From positions 1-64,000 of the forward strand of contig BDSI01000186.1 in NCBI GenBank assembly GCA_003117195.1: DNA of 64,000 bases, given 5' to 3'. Below the pieces are notes generated by a model that ran no database searches, was not told where the DNA came from, and worked only from the letters and a program-made list of their open reading frames with translations. Made by a program: the position numbers and the translations under genes. This DNA comes from Eudorina sp. 2006-703-Eu-15 (taxonomy: Eukaryota; Chlorophyta; Chlorophyceae; Chlamydomonadales; Volvocaceae). Below, piece by piece: positions 17,401 through 27,840 of the stretch; position 1 is the stretch's first letter; each line of letters begins with the position of its first letter.

Positions 17401-19205
17401 GGGCTAAGGCGAGGGCGCTGAGACACGGAGGGACCACATGGGCCGGAAAGTGGCGGTGTGATGCGTGTGACGGGAACGGGATGTCGGGACACTGGCACGG
17501 GGGGGCGTCGGAGCGTTGGGATCCCCACTGCGCGGGCCTACCTACGGGGGGGAGGGCACGCCGCTTTTCATGATGGCATCCCCCACCCCACCCCGGTGAA
17601 CCTCCCAGCCCCCACCTCGGCAAAGGCACCGCACGGCAAGGAACCAACCGCACGGGCCGGATGTCGCTCGACTGTGAGGGAGGGGAGGCAGTGCGCATTG
17701 AACCGCTGCCGCATGCTCCTTTTCCTCATGTCCGCCTCCACCTACTTCTCCACCTCCTCCTCGAACTCCGCAACCGGAATTTCCTCCACCCACCTCCACC
17801 TCGCCTTGGTTCCTATCATACCTCGGCACAACACCTTCCGCCGCGCCTAAATCCTGCCGTGCCCCCTCTCCCCTGCCCCCTCCCATCATTCACCGCTGTA
17901 CGGTACGACATGACACGGTACGACAATGGTATCTCTCGCGCCGCTGCAGCTACGTCTCCTGCGCTGTGGGCTGCCCGTACGAGGGCCCTGTGGAGCCTAA
18001 GGCGGCGGCGGAGGTGGCGGTGGCGCTGAAGGAGATGGGCTGCTACGAGGTACGGCAACATGTACGGCGGATGTGGTGGATGTGGCGGTGTAGGTTTTTG
18101 ACGGTGGTGGTGGAGGTAGCACGCGACCGTCGAGGCTGTCCGTTTTGATACCCCTTGCTGTTTGAGGGACCGCCTTACGCGGCCGCCACGACCCGCCGTC
18201 TCTCTCACCGTCACAGCGAATACGCACAATCCCTCGGCGGTACGCGAATGCCTCCGCGTACGACTGTACGATTGTACGGCACACAGGTCTCCATGGCGGA
18301 CACGATCGGCGTCGGCACGCCTGCCTCGATGGAGGCAATGCTGCAGGTACGGCACGTATGCGGTGTAAGGGTCGTCCGTAACACCATTCTTGCCGCCACT
18401 ACGTCGTCAATCATCCGCCTTTTAGGTCTTGGGCGTCTACGGTAACCTAAGCTCGATAACCAGGAGATTTCGGAAGTCGTCGGTGTTGGATCGTCCCGGG
18501 ATTCGTTTCTCGTGATCGAGCCCGCAACAGCCTGCTTCGCCGCACACAGAATGTACAACACAACAAAATGTACGCCAGAGCTGCAGTCCAGGGTCCGGTT
18601 GCGACCTTGTATGGCGTGCATGCGTTTGTGGGTCACCGTCAAGATTGTTTTCACAAGCGCCATGGGCCCCACTGTCCTCAAAGACGCACTCTGAAGGAGA
18701 AGCCGCCCCACACGACCCTTCCCCCCCCTTGCGCCCTCCGCCCCTTGCGGCATCTACCCGTCCCCCGTCCCGCGCGCAACCCCCGCCCCCGCCCCAGGCG
18801 ACGCTGCGACACATCAAGCCGCACCACCTCGCCGTACATTGTCACGACACGTACGGCATGGCCATCGCGAACATCCTCACCGCGCTCCGACTGGGCATCA
18901 ACGTCATCGACTCATCCGTGGCGGGGCTCGGCGGATGTCCGTACGCGCGGGGCGCGACGGGGAACGTCGCCACCGAGGATGTGCTGTACCTCCTGGACGG
19001 GTACGGCATCGAGCACGGCATCGACATGGATGCCGTACTGCGCGCCAGCGAGTACATCAGCAACGCGCTGGGGCGGCCCAACGGCTCACGGGTGGCCCGC
19101 GCGCTGCTGGCGAAGCGGGAGGATGCAGCGGATGCAGCGGCGGCCGCTGCCGCCGCCGCCGCCGCTGCCGCGGCGGCGGCGAAGGGGGCGGCGGTGGCTG
19201 CCTGA
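14469..19205 (+). CDS. HMGCL: 3-hydroxy-3-methylglutaryl-CoA lyase, 8 exons, 344 aa
   Basis: The enzyme cleaves HMG-CoA to acetyl-CoA and acetoacetate at the end of leucine breakdown, normally in mitochondria. Exons: 14469-14585, 15609-15668, 15837-15962, 16581-16690, 17138-17191, 17950-18049, 18287-18346, 18798-19205; all phases match. Conserved family blocks appear in order: [45 protein letters not shown] and [12 protein letters not shown]. Catalytic Arg31 and Asp32, the metal ligands His223 and His225, and Cys256 all sit ten residues before their human counterparts (41, 42, 233, 235, 266). The start at 14469 gives a short presequence. An in-frame upstream ATG (about 14368) would give a longer, more typical mitochondrial leader. 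The C-terminus carries a run of about 16 alanines and no peroxisomal SKL-type signal. The intron after exon 3 contains a possible LINE fragment. Confidence 0.93.
16130..16213 (+). mobile_element. Diverged fragment resembling the LINE 3' end
   Basis: It shares the ordered words GCTTCGGCGGTCT, CCCGGCCAGCGTC and AGATAT with the 3' ends of the LINE copies at 79 and 30117, and ends just before a short ACACACC. It lies in an intron of the lyase gene. Similarity is patchy, so it may be an old copy or a related family. Confidence 0.4.
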
Positions 19206-21207
19206 AGCTCTGATGAGGGCGTCCGGATGTCGGGGGTTACCGAACGGCGGCTGAAGTTCTAGGAAGGGCCGCGGCTTATGCGACATGTACCGATCGCCAA
19301 AGGAAAAGTTTACAGAAGCGTTTCGAAGCAGAAGCCTGCAGAAGCTTACAGGGCATGCTGGGGTGTGTGCGCGGATGTGTGTGCATTGTGTGGCACCCGT
19401 GCTGTGGCGGGCTGTACATAAAGATGTATACACCCTATCCCTTCCGCGGCTGGATTCGGCCTGGGGGGAAGGCAAAGGCGAGGTGTCGGGCGGGCGGCGG
19501 AGCGCCGGCGAGAGCTGCTCTGCATGCACGCAAGAGAAGTGGGGAATGTCGTACCGTACGGCGCTGCCGTTGCGGGGGATTACAGGAGTCGAGGAGTCTA
19601 GCATTTGCGCAGGGGCTGCGGATAGGGGACGGGGCCGACCCGGCGGAGCTGAGGTGGTTCTACAGGCGTAGCACGCACCGCTCGTAGAGCAACCGGCATC
19701 GGGGGGCCTTCTGGAAGGCTGCCGAATTCAAAGTCAAGGGCGGAAGGCCTAATTCAAGAGGCGGGGCAGGGGCACATTGCAAGCCAAGGTTGCATTCATT
19801 GTGTGCCTTGCATTGCTGCTGTCTTAAAGAGTTCAGGCCATCGTTGGGGGGGGCGTGGGGCGGATGGATGAAGGCCGCTGGGCGGTCAACGTTTCGCGGA
19901 TGTACGGACGTACGGCAGGCATCGAGCTGACAGACCCGGCAGGCAGGAACGCAGGGGGGACGTGGGGGGCTCCTGGCAGGCGGGCATTAGTAGGGGGCAG
20001 AACCAGGTTCCGGAGCAACATGAGCGGGTTCCAGAGCTGTGAGGCGGCGTTACGCGGCGGGCATTGGAAAGATGGTCAGCCAATTTTGCATGCTCTTGGT
20101 ATGGACCTCATAACTTGCAAGGTTTCGCCGCGGATGCTGCGGCCGATGTTTTGCTCTTGTAGGTTCTCAGTTTGATATTTGGTGTGTGGATGTTTTGTCC
20201 AGCACGGCCAAACGTTTAACTGTGCTGACATGAGGATTGAGGAAGCATGAGGTAATAATGTTATCGTAAAGGTTTGGGACGCCGTGCCCCCGAACTGCCT
20301 GGGCTGTGCCGGTAGAGATTTGAATCGCTTTAGCAGGTTGGTACGCAGGCGTGACGTGCCACACGGCGGATTTGACGGGTGCTTGAGCCTCTTTGAATTA
20401 CCGGTCAACAAGGATGACACTACCACTTCTGCCGAAGAGGCCTCACGTGGGGCAGAGGTGCGAAGACTTTGCACAGGCACGTGTTATGCCGTGTACTTCA
20501 AGGCCCGGCACCAATTTAAACTCGTCAACATAGATTCAAACGCAAACCTGTTGGCCAACACAAACTCGCAGCGGACCAGCTGGAAAGGGCTGGAAGCCTG
20601 AAACCAACCGCAGTGTGGCATAGGAACACGAGCAGCCGGACTTGGTTGTTCCGTGGTAAGCTGGAAACATAATGTCAGCAACTCTGCCATGGCCGTCGGG
20701 CCGTGGTGTCTCCGCCAATTAAAGGTAAAGGATTCGTGCAAGCATAGATGCATAAGCCGTACAGACATCATAACACACAGAAAATTGTCAACTTCCAAAA
20801 GAAAAATGTGCAACATTGCAAAGTTTGTGCTTTAATGCCGCCCGAGGTTGGAAAACATCAAAACCGTTGCAGTACGGCCATATCACCCCAACCTTCGCCC
20901 ACGACCTTCGCCTATGAACTTGCTACACTACCTCTCTGCAGTTTTCCCATCAGAGTGTTATCCATATGCTTATGAACTGCATTCATGCTTAACAGCGACT
21001 GGGCTTCCCTTTTTCCTTACATAGAGCTTGTATCTGCACATAACGTTCAACAAAACAAGGAATCCATGCATTTTACAGTTGATTACTTCGGACAACATTA
21101 GATGTGTCTGCCTTGAAAGCAGCCCTTCTTTGTATTGTGACATGTCAAAGCCATTGGAGTGCTAACAAACTGCCATAGGACTGTTGGGGACCCTTAATCG
21201 GTACAAT
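19206..21207. other. Intergenic region, no supported gene
   Basis: Lies between the lyase stop and the TPR protein start on the same strand. It is AT-richer from about 20.1 to 21.2 kb. I see no domain, tRNA or repeat I can name, and the short open stretches lack splice-consistent partners. It presumably holds the lyase 3' UTR and the promoter of the next gene. Confidence 0.5.
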
Positions 21208-21958
21208 ATGGTAAGGCATGAAAAACGATCAAGGCAACGAAATGACAAAGTCCCCGAATGCCGACAACCGCCATGGCGACGTTTCTGTTTCTTGCCGAAG
21301 GGCTGTGGCGCATCAAAGGACGCGGCGACTGGTGATGCCCCAGTCGCTCAAGCACGGGACAACCGCAGCCCGCGGACTTTGTCGAGCGACGTCCCGGCAG
21401 GCGTCAAGCCCGATGGCGCCGCTGCCATCCCTGCTTCAACGAAGGGCGGCCAAGGTTTACAGAACGCAGCCGGTGGGGCAGCGGCAGCAGCAGCAGCAGC
21501 ACCACTACCACCACCATCAGCTCCACCCTCAAAAGCCGCCTCCCGGGTGTCCCAACCAATGACCGCTGAGTCATTCAAGACTGCGTCAATGAAAGGGCCT
21601 CCCTCTAAAGCGCCCTCGTCCAACGTCTCCCGGGCCCTAGCGCCTGCACCCTCAGGCCCAAAACCCTCACAGGTAGGCTGCCTGCCGTACACACGGTGCG
21701 CGATAGGGGCACTAGCTGAGTCGTCAATGTCGTACATATGCGTGTGAATCCTTGACAGCGGCGCCTCTCTGGCATGCCGAATGCTGAATCGTACGACATC
21801 TAGCTTGCTGTGCAACGGTGTGTTCCGTCCGGTGCGTTCGGCGATATGTACGAATGACGCTGACGTAACAGTGGACTCGCTGTAGGACACCAGTGCAGCT
21901 TCTTGTGCTCGAGGGTTTCGTGGTCGCGTTTGTGGGCACCGATGTCCGCCTTCGGCGG

Positions 21959-22007
<49 letters not shown>

Positions 22008-25000
22008 GCTGCTGCTGCTGCTGCTGTGGTGACCTCATCCGGCGACACCGCAGAGAGCGGTTTCCATGGCCTGGCTCGAGTCCTTCACCGCCGACCTTCC
22101 GACCACCAGCAGCAGTAGCCGCCACGTGGCTCGACGGATTGTGGCGCCCGCCACTCGGCCGCAGCCGCTGCGGCCGGGCAGCAGTGCCGGCGGCGGCGGT
22201 GGCGGCGCCGCCGCCGCCCCAGCGGACGGGTACGGCAGCTACGTGGAGCTGCTGCTCGCGCGCGGCGGCGCCGGCGCCGCAGCCGTGTCGATGGGCCGGC
22301 CGTACCATTACGTCATACACGCCAGTTCGCGGCCCTTGGCGGACACGGTGGGCATGCTGCGCAAGCACTTCGCGGCGGAGGCGCAGCACGCGCAGCACGA
22401 GAGCCGTACCGTCCCAACGGCCACCGATATCTTTGTGTGGCTGGACATGTTTGCGGTTGACCAGCGGGGAGGTGTCGACGGCGGCATCAGCGGCGGAGGC
22501 GGCGAGAGTGGCGGCGGCGGCGGTGCCGTCGGCAGCCGCGAAGACGGCGAAGAAGACGAGGGCGGCGATTTTGAGGCGGCGTCGGAGACGGATCTGACGG
22601 TTGTACGGGAGGCAATTGCAGGCGCGGAATCCGTTTTGTTCGTTCTGGATAATGACGCCGCGGCGCTGCAGCGGGTGTGGTGTCTGTACCAATTGGGCGT
22701 GGCGGCCGCCGCAGCGCGGCCGCTGCGCGTGCTGACGTACGAACAAGACTTCGAGGCTCTGCGTTACGTAAGCACCTAGTTGTACTGGACTTGTACGACA
22801 TGTGTATGTGGGGGGGACGGCTGCATTGGCTCCTGCACATCGGGAGCGCCTTCAGCACGCCATTTACGATGTACCTACCGTGCGTTCGTGTGCCAAATAC
22901 GGTACGGCAATACACAGACGCGGAGATGAGCTCAACCGTGCCTTGAACCCTTAAACCCTTGAATCCTAAAACCCGACAGGCCATCGCCGACTTGGACCTG
23001 AACGCCGTCGCCTCGGGCGCCACCGCCAACGGCGGCGCCGACGACGCGCGCCTCCTCGAGGAAATGCTCGCCAGCGCCGGCGGCGCCGTCAGCGGCGGCG
23101 GCGGCAGCGGCGGCGCCGCCACGCCCTCCAGCGGCGACGGCGCTGACGTCATCTCAAAGACGCTCCGCGATGCGCTCGTAAGCAGCATCCTGGCAGAGGC
23201 CCGACAGGACCAGGAACGACTGGACAGCGATCCGCCGCCGCCGCCGCCGGCGCTGCCGACGCCGCCGGCCGCCGACGCCGCCACTGATGCCGGCGCCGAC
23301 GCCGCCACTTGGTCCGCCGCCTCTATCTTCCGCTTGGACCGGGCCGCACGGATGCTGGAGGCGCTGGGCCGGATGGCGGAGGCGGAGGTCCTGTTTCGCC
23401 GCGTGCTGGCGGCGACGGAGGCGGCGCTGGGTACGGAGCACCCCGACACGGTCACCTCCGCCGCCAACCTGGCGTCGCTGCTGCACGACCACGGGCGGCT
23501 GGCGGAGGCGGAGCCGCTGCTGCGGCGCGTGCTGAGCGCGACCGAACGGGCACTGGGCGTCACGCACCATGAGACGGCCGCCTCCCTGGAAGCTCTGGCT
23601 ATGCTGCTGGAGCAGCAGGGCCGACTGGTAGGTCGTTGGGTCGTTGGAGCGTTGGGTTGTACGTGCCGTACATCTCGGAGAGGTGGTGAGCTAGGGAAGG
23701 CGTGCGGGTTTGCCTGGGGTAGGCTGAAATACGCGGGGTTGTTGAATGACCTAGGAGCAACCCACGGGGGATGTGAGAGGGGCCATGGCTGCTACCAGCC
23801 CTGGGTCATTACACCCACACCCACACCCACACCCACACCCACACCCACACCCACACCCACACCCACACCCACACCCACACCCACACCCACACCCACACCC
23901 ACACCCACACCCACACCCACACCCACACCCACACCCACACCCACACCCACACCCACACCCACACCCACACCCACACCCACACCCACACCCACACCCACAC
24001 CCACACCCACACCCACACCCACACCCACACCCACACCCACACCCACACCCACACCCACACCCACACCCACACCCACACCCACACCCACACCCACACCCAC
24101 ACCCACACCCACACCCACACCCACACCCACACCCACACCCACACCCACACCCACACCCACACCCACACCCACACCCACACCCACACCCACACCCACACCC
24201 ACACCCACACCCACACCCACACCCACACCCACACCCACACCCACACCCACCCTCGCGCTGGACGCCTCGCCTCGCTTCGCCCTCAATCCAGTCGGAATCG
24301 GAGGCCGCCTTCCGCCGCGCTCTGACCGCCTACGAGGGCGCCCTGGGCCCCACCAGCCGTGACACCCTGGCGGCCGCCAACAACTTGGCGCACGTGCTGA
24401 GGCTGCGGGGCACCCCCGAGACGCTGACGGAGGCGGAGGCGCTGTACCGTCGGGCGCTGGCGGGCTACGAGGCGTCGCTGGGACCCGACCATCCCGACAC
24501 GCTGGCGGGTCTGAACAACCTGGCCATGGTCCTCAAGGACGGCGGCAGGCTGGAGGAGGCGGAGGCGCTGTACAAGTACGTGTTTATTCAAGCGCGTGTA
24601 AAAGAAAGCTTATCACCCACGCGCGCGCGATAGAGAGAGTGTGCGTGTGTGTGCGCGTGTGTATGTGTGTGCGGGTGGTGTATATGAGAACTGAGGCGCG
24701 GGAACGGAAGGGTCCTGCTCGACCGTCGATGTGGCTTGTGGGCGGTAACATCCGGAGCCCAGCCGCTCGCTCATGTGTTTAGATAAGAGACCCGTGCGTG
24801 TGTGTGTGTGTTGTACGGTAAATGCATTTCGTACATGCTGTACGAGCGACTGTATGTGTTTCACAAGCAAGGAAACCTCCGGGACCAATGACTGCCTGAA
24901 TGGCTGACGCACATGTGAGTATGCGCGTGGGTGATATATAATACCCCGATAAAAGGAGGCAAGCCCCAGTACTTCCTTGCATTCGGTGGTAACGTGAGGT

Positions 25001-26006
25001 CCGCCCACCTGGCTAGCGCCAACCTAAGCCCCACCTCGGCCCCCCTCTCTCACAATCACAATCACCCTGCCAGGCGCGCGCTTCAAGGGTGTGAGGCCTG
25101 TCTGGGCCCCGGCCACCCGCACACCCTCTCCGCCGTCAACAACCTGGCGGCGGCGCTGCAGGTCCGCGGGCAGCTGACGGAGGCGGAGGCGCTGTTCCGC
25201 CGCGCGCTGGCGGGTCGGGAGGCGGCGCTGGGGCCCATCCACCCCGACACCCTGGGCTCAGTCAACAACCTCGCGGTGCTGCTGCAGCTGCACGGACAGT
25301 ACGCGGCCGCGGAGCCGCTGTTCAGGTGTGTTTAATGAGAAGTCCACCCAGGTTCGGGTGTGTTTAGAAGTACAACCCGCCCGCCCGCCCGATCCGGGTG
25401 TGTGTGAGCGTTGGGGTGTGGGTGTGAGTGTGAGTGTCGCACCGTCTGTCCGGGCCTGGCGCTGGCCAAGGGCTTTTTTTGGAATAACGCAGCCCTAACG
25501 AGTAGACCGCCGAGACACGCTTCTCCCTTTGCTAGGGAAGGGAAAGGGCATGCGGGGGAGTGTATGTGTACTGCATTCATGCGTGCGTGTGTGTGTGTGT
25601 GTCTGTTATATCTGACCGGGCCTGACGATTCCTGACGCCCCCGCCCCTTCTCCCCCTTCTTCCCCCTCCTCCCCCTTCTTCCCCCGACGACTCCTCGCGG
25701 TAACCCGCCAGGCGCGCCCTGGCGGGCTGGGAGGCCACGTTGGGGCCCGAGCACGCCGACACGCTGACAGCCGCCTGGAACCTGGGCGTGGTGCTGGAGG
25801 CGCTCGGCAGGCCGTCGGAGGCCCTGGAGCTATACCGCAAGGAGGCGGGCGGCCGTACACGGCGCGGCGAGGCCGCGCGGGCGGCGCAGCGGCAGTCGCA
25901 CATCGAGGCGCTCGAGGAGAGGATGTCGACGGGGGGGACCGCGGGGGCTGGGATGGGGATGAGGAAGGACGGGGGTGGGGGCGTCGGCGTCGTCACGTGC
26001 GGATGA
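21208..26006 (+). CDS. TIR-like region plus kinesin-light-chain-type TPR protein, 6 exons, about 885 aa
   Basis: Exons: 21208-21672, 22054-22767, 22980-23627, 24292-24575, 25074-25325, 25712-26006; phases agree. Residues 1-155 are a Pro/Ala/Ser-rich lead. About residues 160-390 contain [32 protein letters not shown] and [10 protein letters not shown]. This pattern recalls the TIR-like alpha/beta domains of sensor proteins, in which an RxWCLYE-type motif follows a hydrophobic strand. An Ala/Gly linker follows, then repeated 42-residue TPR units of the kinesin light chain kind (ALGxxHPDTLxxxNNLAxxLxxxGRLxEAExLxRRAL), ending in a Gly-rich tail. TPRs of this type bind partner proteins. The kinesin heavy-chain-binding coiled coil is not seen, so this is probably not a true kinesin light chain. 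The start at 21208 is the first ATG in frame; ATG-GTAAGG there could also be a donor, so the N-terminus is uncertain. The TIR-like reading is inference. Confidence 0.78.
21961..22025. repeat. CTG trinucleotide run in intron 1 of the TPR gene
   Basis: About 20 CTG units with one CCG interruption. The run stops some 28 nt before the acceptor at 22053, in place of a usual pyrimidine tract. Confidence 0.9.
23811..24250. repeat. CCCACA hexanucleotide array, about 73 copies
   Basis: Almost perfect ACACCC/CCCACA repeats over 440 bp, entirely within the 664-nt intron between exons 3 and 4 of the TPR gene. The complementary strand is (TGTGGG)n, a G-rich, telomere-like register. The array reads as Pro-Thr or His-Pro repeats if translated, but exon phases on both sides show that it is spliced out. 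Confidence 0.97.
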
Positions 26007-26279
26007 GGGGGCCTGTGAGGGGGCCCTGCGGGTGCAGGGGGCGCTACCGCTGCTGCTTCCGGAGGTCCCACTGCGCCGCAGCCGCAGCCGCAGCTGTGGC
26101 GGAGGCGGCGTGATATGAAGAATGAGGATGAGAGATGTTCGTATGTGTCGGAACCCGGGGAGCTCAGGTTGTCAGGTACCATATTTACGACACGGGTTTC
26201 GTACATTTGCCGGTGCCGTGGTGCACGCGGTTGCGGTTGCGAACGCCCTGTTGGTTTTACTCAGGAGCGTTGTACATGC

Positions 26280-26480
26280 TGGGCCGACGGGTCGTGTGAC
26301 CCACGGGACGGGTCGGGTGTGACCCATGGGACGGGTCTTGTGACCCATGGGACGGGTCTTGTGACCCACGGGACGGGTCGGGTGTGACCCATGGGACGGG
26401 TCTTGTGACCCATGGGACGGGTCTTGTGACCCATGGGACGGGTCTTGTGACCCATGGGACGGGTCGTGTAACCCATGGGG
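26280..26480. repeat. 21-23-bp minisatellite with self-complementary units
   Basis: Units of the form GGGACGGGTCTTGTGACCCAT, some with GGGTG in place of TT. Each contains GACCCATGGGACGGGTC, whose ends pair, so every unit can fold into a small hairpin. It lies about 280-470 nt past the TPR gene stop, probably in its 3' UTR. Confidence 0.9.
26467..26471 (+). terminator. Candidate TGTAA poly(A) signal for the TPR gene
   Basis: TGTAA is the usual polyadenylation pentamer of volvocine algae. This one occurs in the last unit of the minisatellite, about 460 nt after the stop codon. Supported by sequence and position only. Confidence 0.35.
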
Positions 26481-27342
26481 CGGAGCATGTGGGCCGCGCC
26501 CTATCACTCATGGGCGGCTCGAGCGGCGGCTGACCGTACTTGACCCATGTGGTAATACTTAGTTCTCCGATCTAACATCATTCGTTAAGAGTCGATCTGA
26601 TTGATCTGATCCGAATCTGATCTAATCGGACATCTCACGTTCTCGAAGCTGCTAGGTACGCGGTGAGTTCAATGAACGCGGTTTACTGGATGACCAGGGT
26701 AGGGAGTTGGGTGGTCAACAGGTGTCGTGGTGTTGACGGCGAGGTCAACTCCCTGGTTGCGCCACCGCGGGACGAGGCTTTCTCCTGCAGAGGGTTTTGG
26801 GCGCACCCGCTGTGGGGCTTCGTTCATGCTCGCTCCTGCTCGCAATTCCCGAAGTGCCATGCCATGCCATGCCATGCCAAACCGCGACACTCCCCGCGTG
26901 GCAAATAATTCCACGGCGCTTCAGATTTGTACATAAGGGCTGCTGCCGCCCGCTTCGCTTGCGTTTGCCGGATCCATCCGCATCGTACAGACCCCGTACA
27001 GTCCGTACATTGTCACCCTCGCAGGTGTGCCGCTGCCGTGTGCTCATTAGTTGCCGGGTGCTCATTTGTCCTGAGCGTCGTTTGGGTACTGGCTTGTTGA
27101 TAATTACTGTGGCTTGTTGATGGCTTGTTTGCTGGTTTGCACCGTTGTCGGTTGCGGACGGGGTTGATCAGCTCGTACAATTAGTGGGATGGGATACTGG
27201 TCATGGTCATTCAGTGCCCGGGCAACGGGTCATCGTCACGCGAACAGGACATCCTCACGCGCTGCTCACCGTTGCAACAGCATCGTAGGGGTGATGTGTG
27301 GCAGGTGTCTTCGTCGACGTACTACGTACGGCACGGGGGATC

Positions 27343-27350
27343 TATATAAA
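27343..27350 (+). promoter_or_regulatory. TATA-box-like sequence
   Basis: TATATAAA in GC-rich flanks. No supported gene starts nearby, so its role is unknown. Confidence 0.22.
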
Positions 27351-27735
27351 GCGGGGTGCGTTGCGGGCGGTGCGCGCGGGTGGGGTGAGATCGGGTATCG
27401 TATGTAGGTAGGCCGTCGCCCTGCAGACGTGGGGTGATAGGGTACACTGGGCAGTGTACGATTATGCCGTACAGGTATACAGCGTCGCCATGTTGGGGGC
27501 GCAGCAACCGCAACCGGTTCCGATGACATGCACGGAGCGTGTACGACGCAAACAAAGGTGTTCGTTTTGGTTTCGGAACTGACGACACTGGTCAACCTCG
27601 CATTCGGAAGGAGGCCCGTTGGCACAGTCGGTTTGGACTGGGCGTTTACCGGGAGACATGAAGAGAGTAAAGCCCGCAAGAAAGCATACCGTAGTCTTGT
27701 TCCGTCTTCGTCCTCCACTTGCACCCTCAGTAGGC

Positions 27736-27840
27736 ATGAATGAATGAATGAACGTTACAGCGGACCCCAAAGGGATCACCGGTGTATACCAGGGCAAGCC
27801 CCAGCAGGCCCCACCGCCCAGGCGGCAGGATACCTCCACA
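27736..27840 (-). mobile_element. SINE-like element copy
   Basis: Near-identical to the copy at 11767-11869 over about 100 bp, with the same (ATTC)n-type tail on the minus strand. The body is similarly short, so both copies may be 5'-truncated or the element may be naturally short. Confidence 0.7.

Noticed and set aside
21961..22597. Cys- or Arg-rich frames over the CTG run and exon 2
   Set aside because: Shadow frames; the frame beginning at 22054 carries the protein-like sequence and fits both splice junctions.
23811..24250. Internal telomere array
   Set aside because: TGTGGG is telomere-like in composition but is not the TTTTAGGG repeat of this algal group, and the array sits in an intron.
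23773..24633. Long frames of His-Pro, Pro-Thr, Gly-Val or Trp-Val dipeptides
   Set aside because: They are translations of the CCCACA array, which the flanking exon phases place in an intron.
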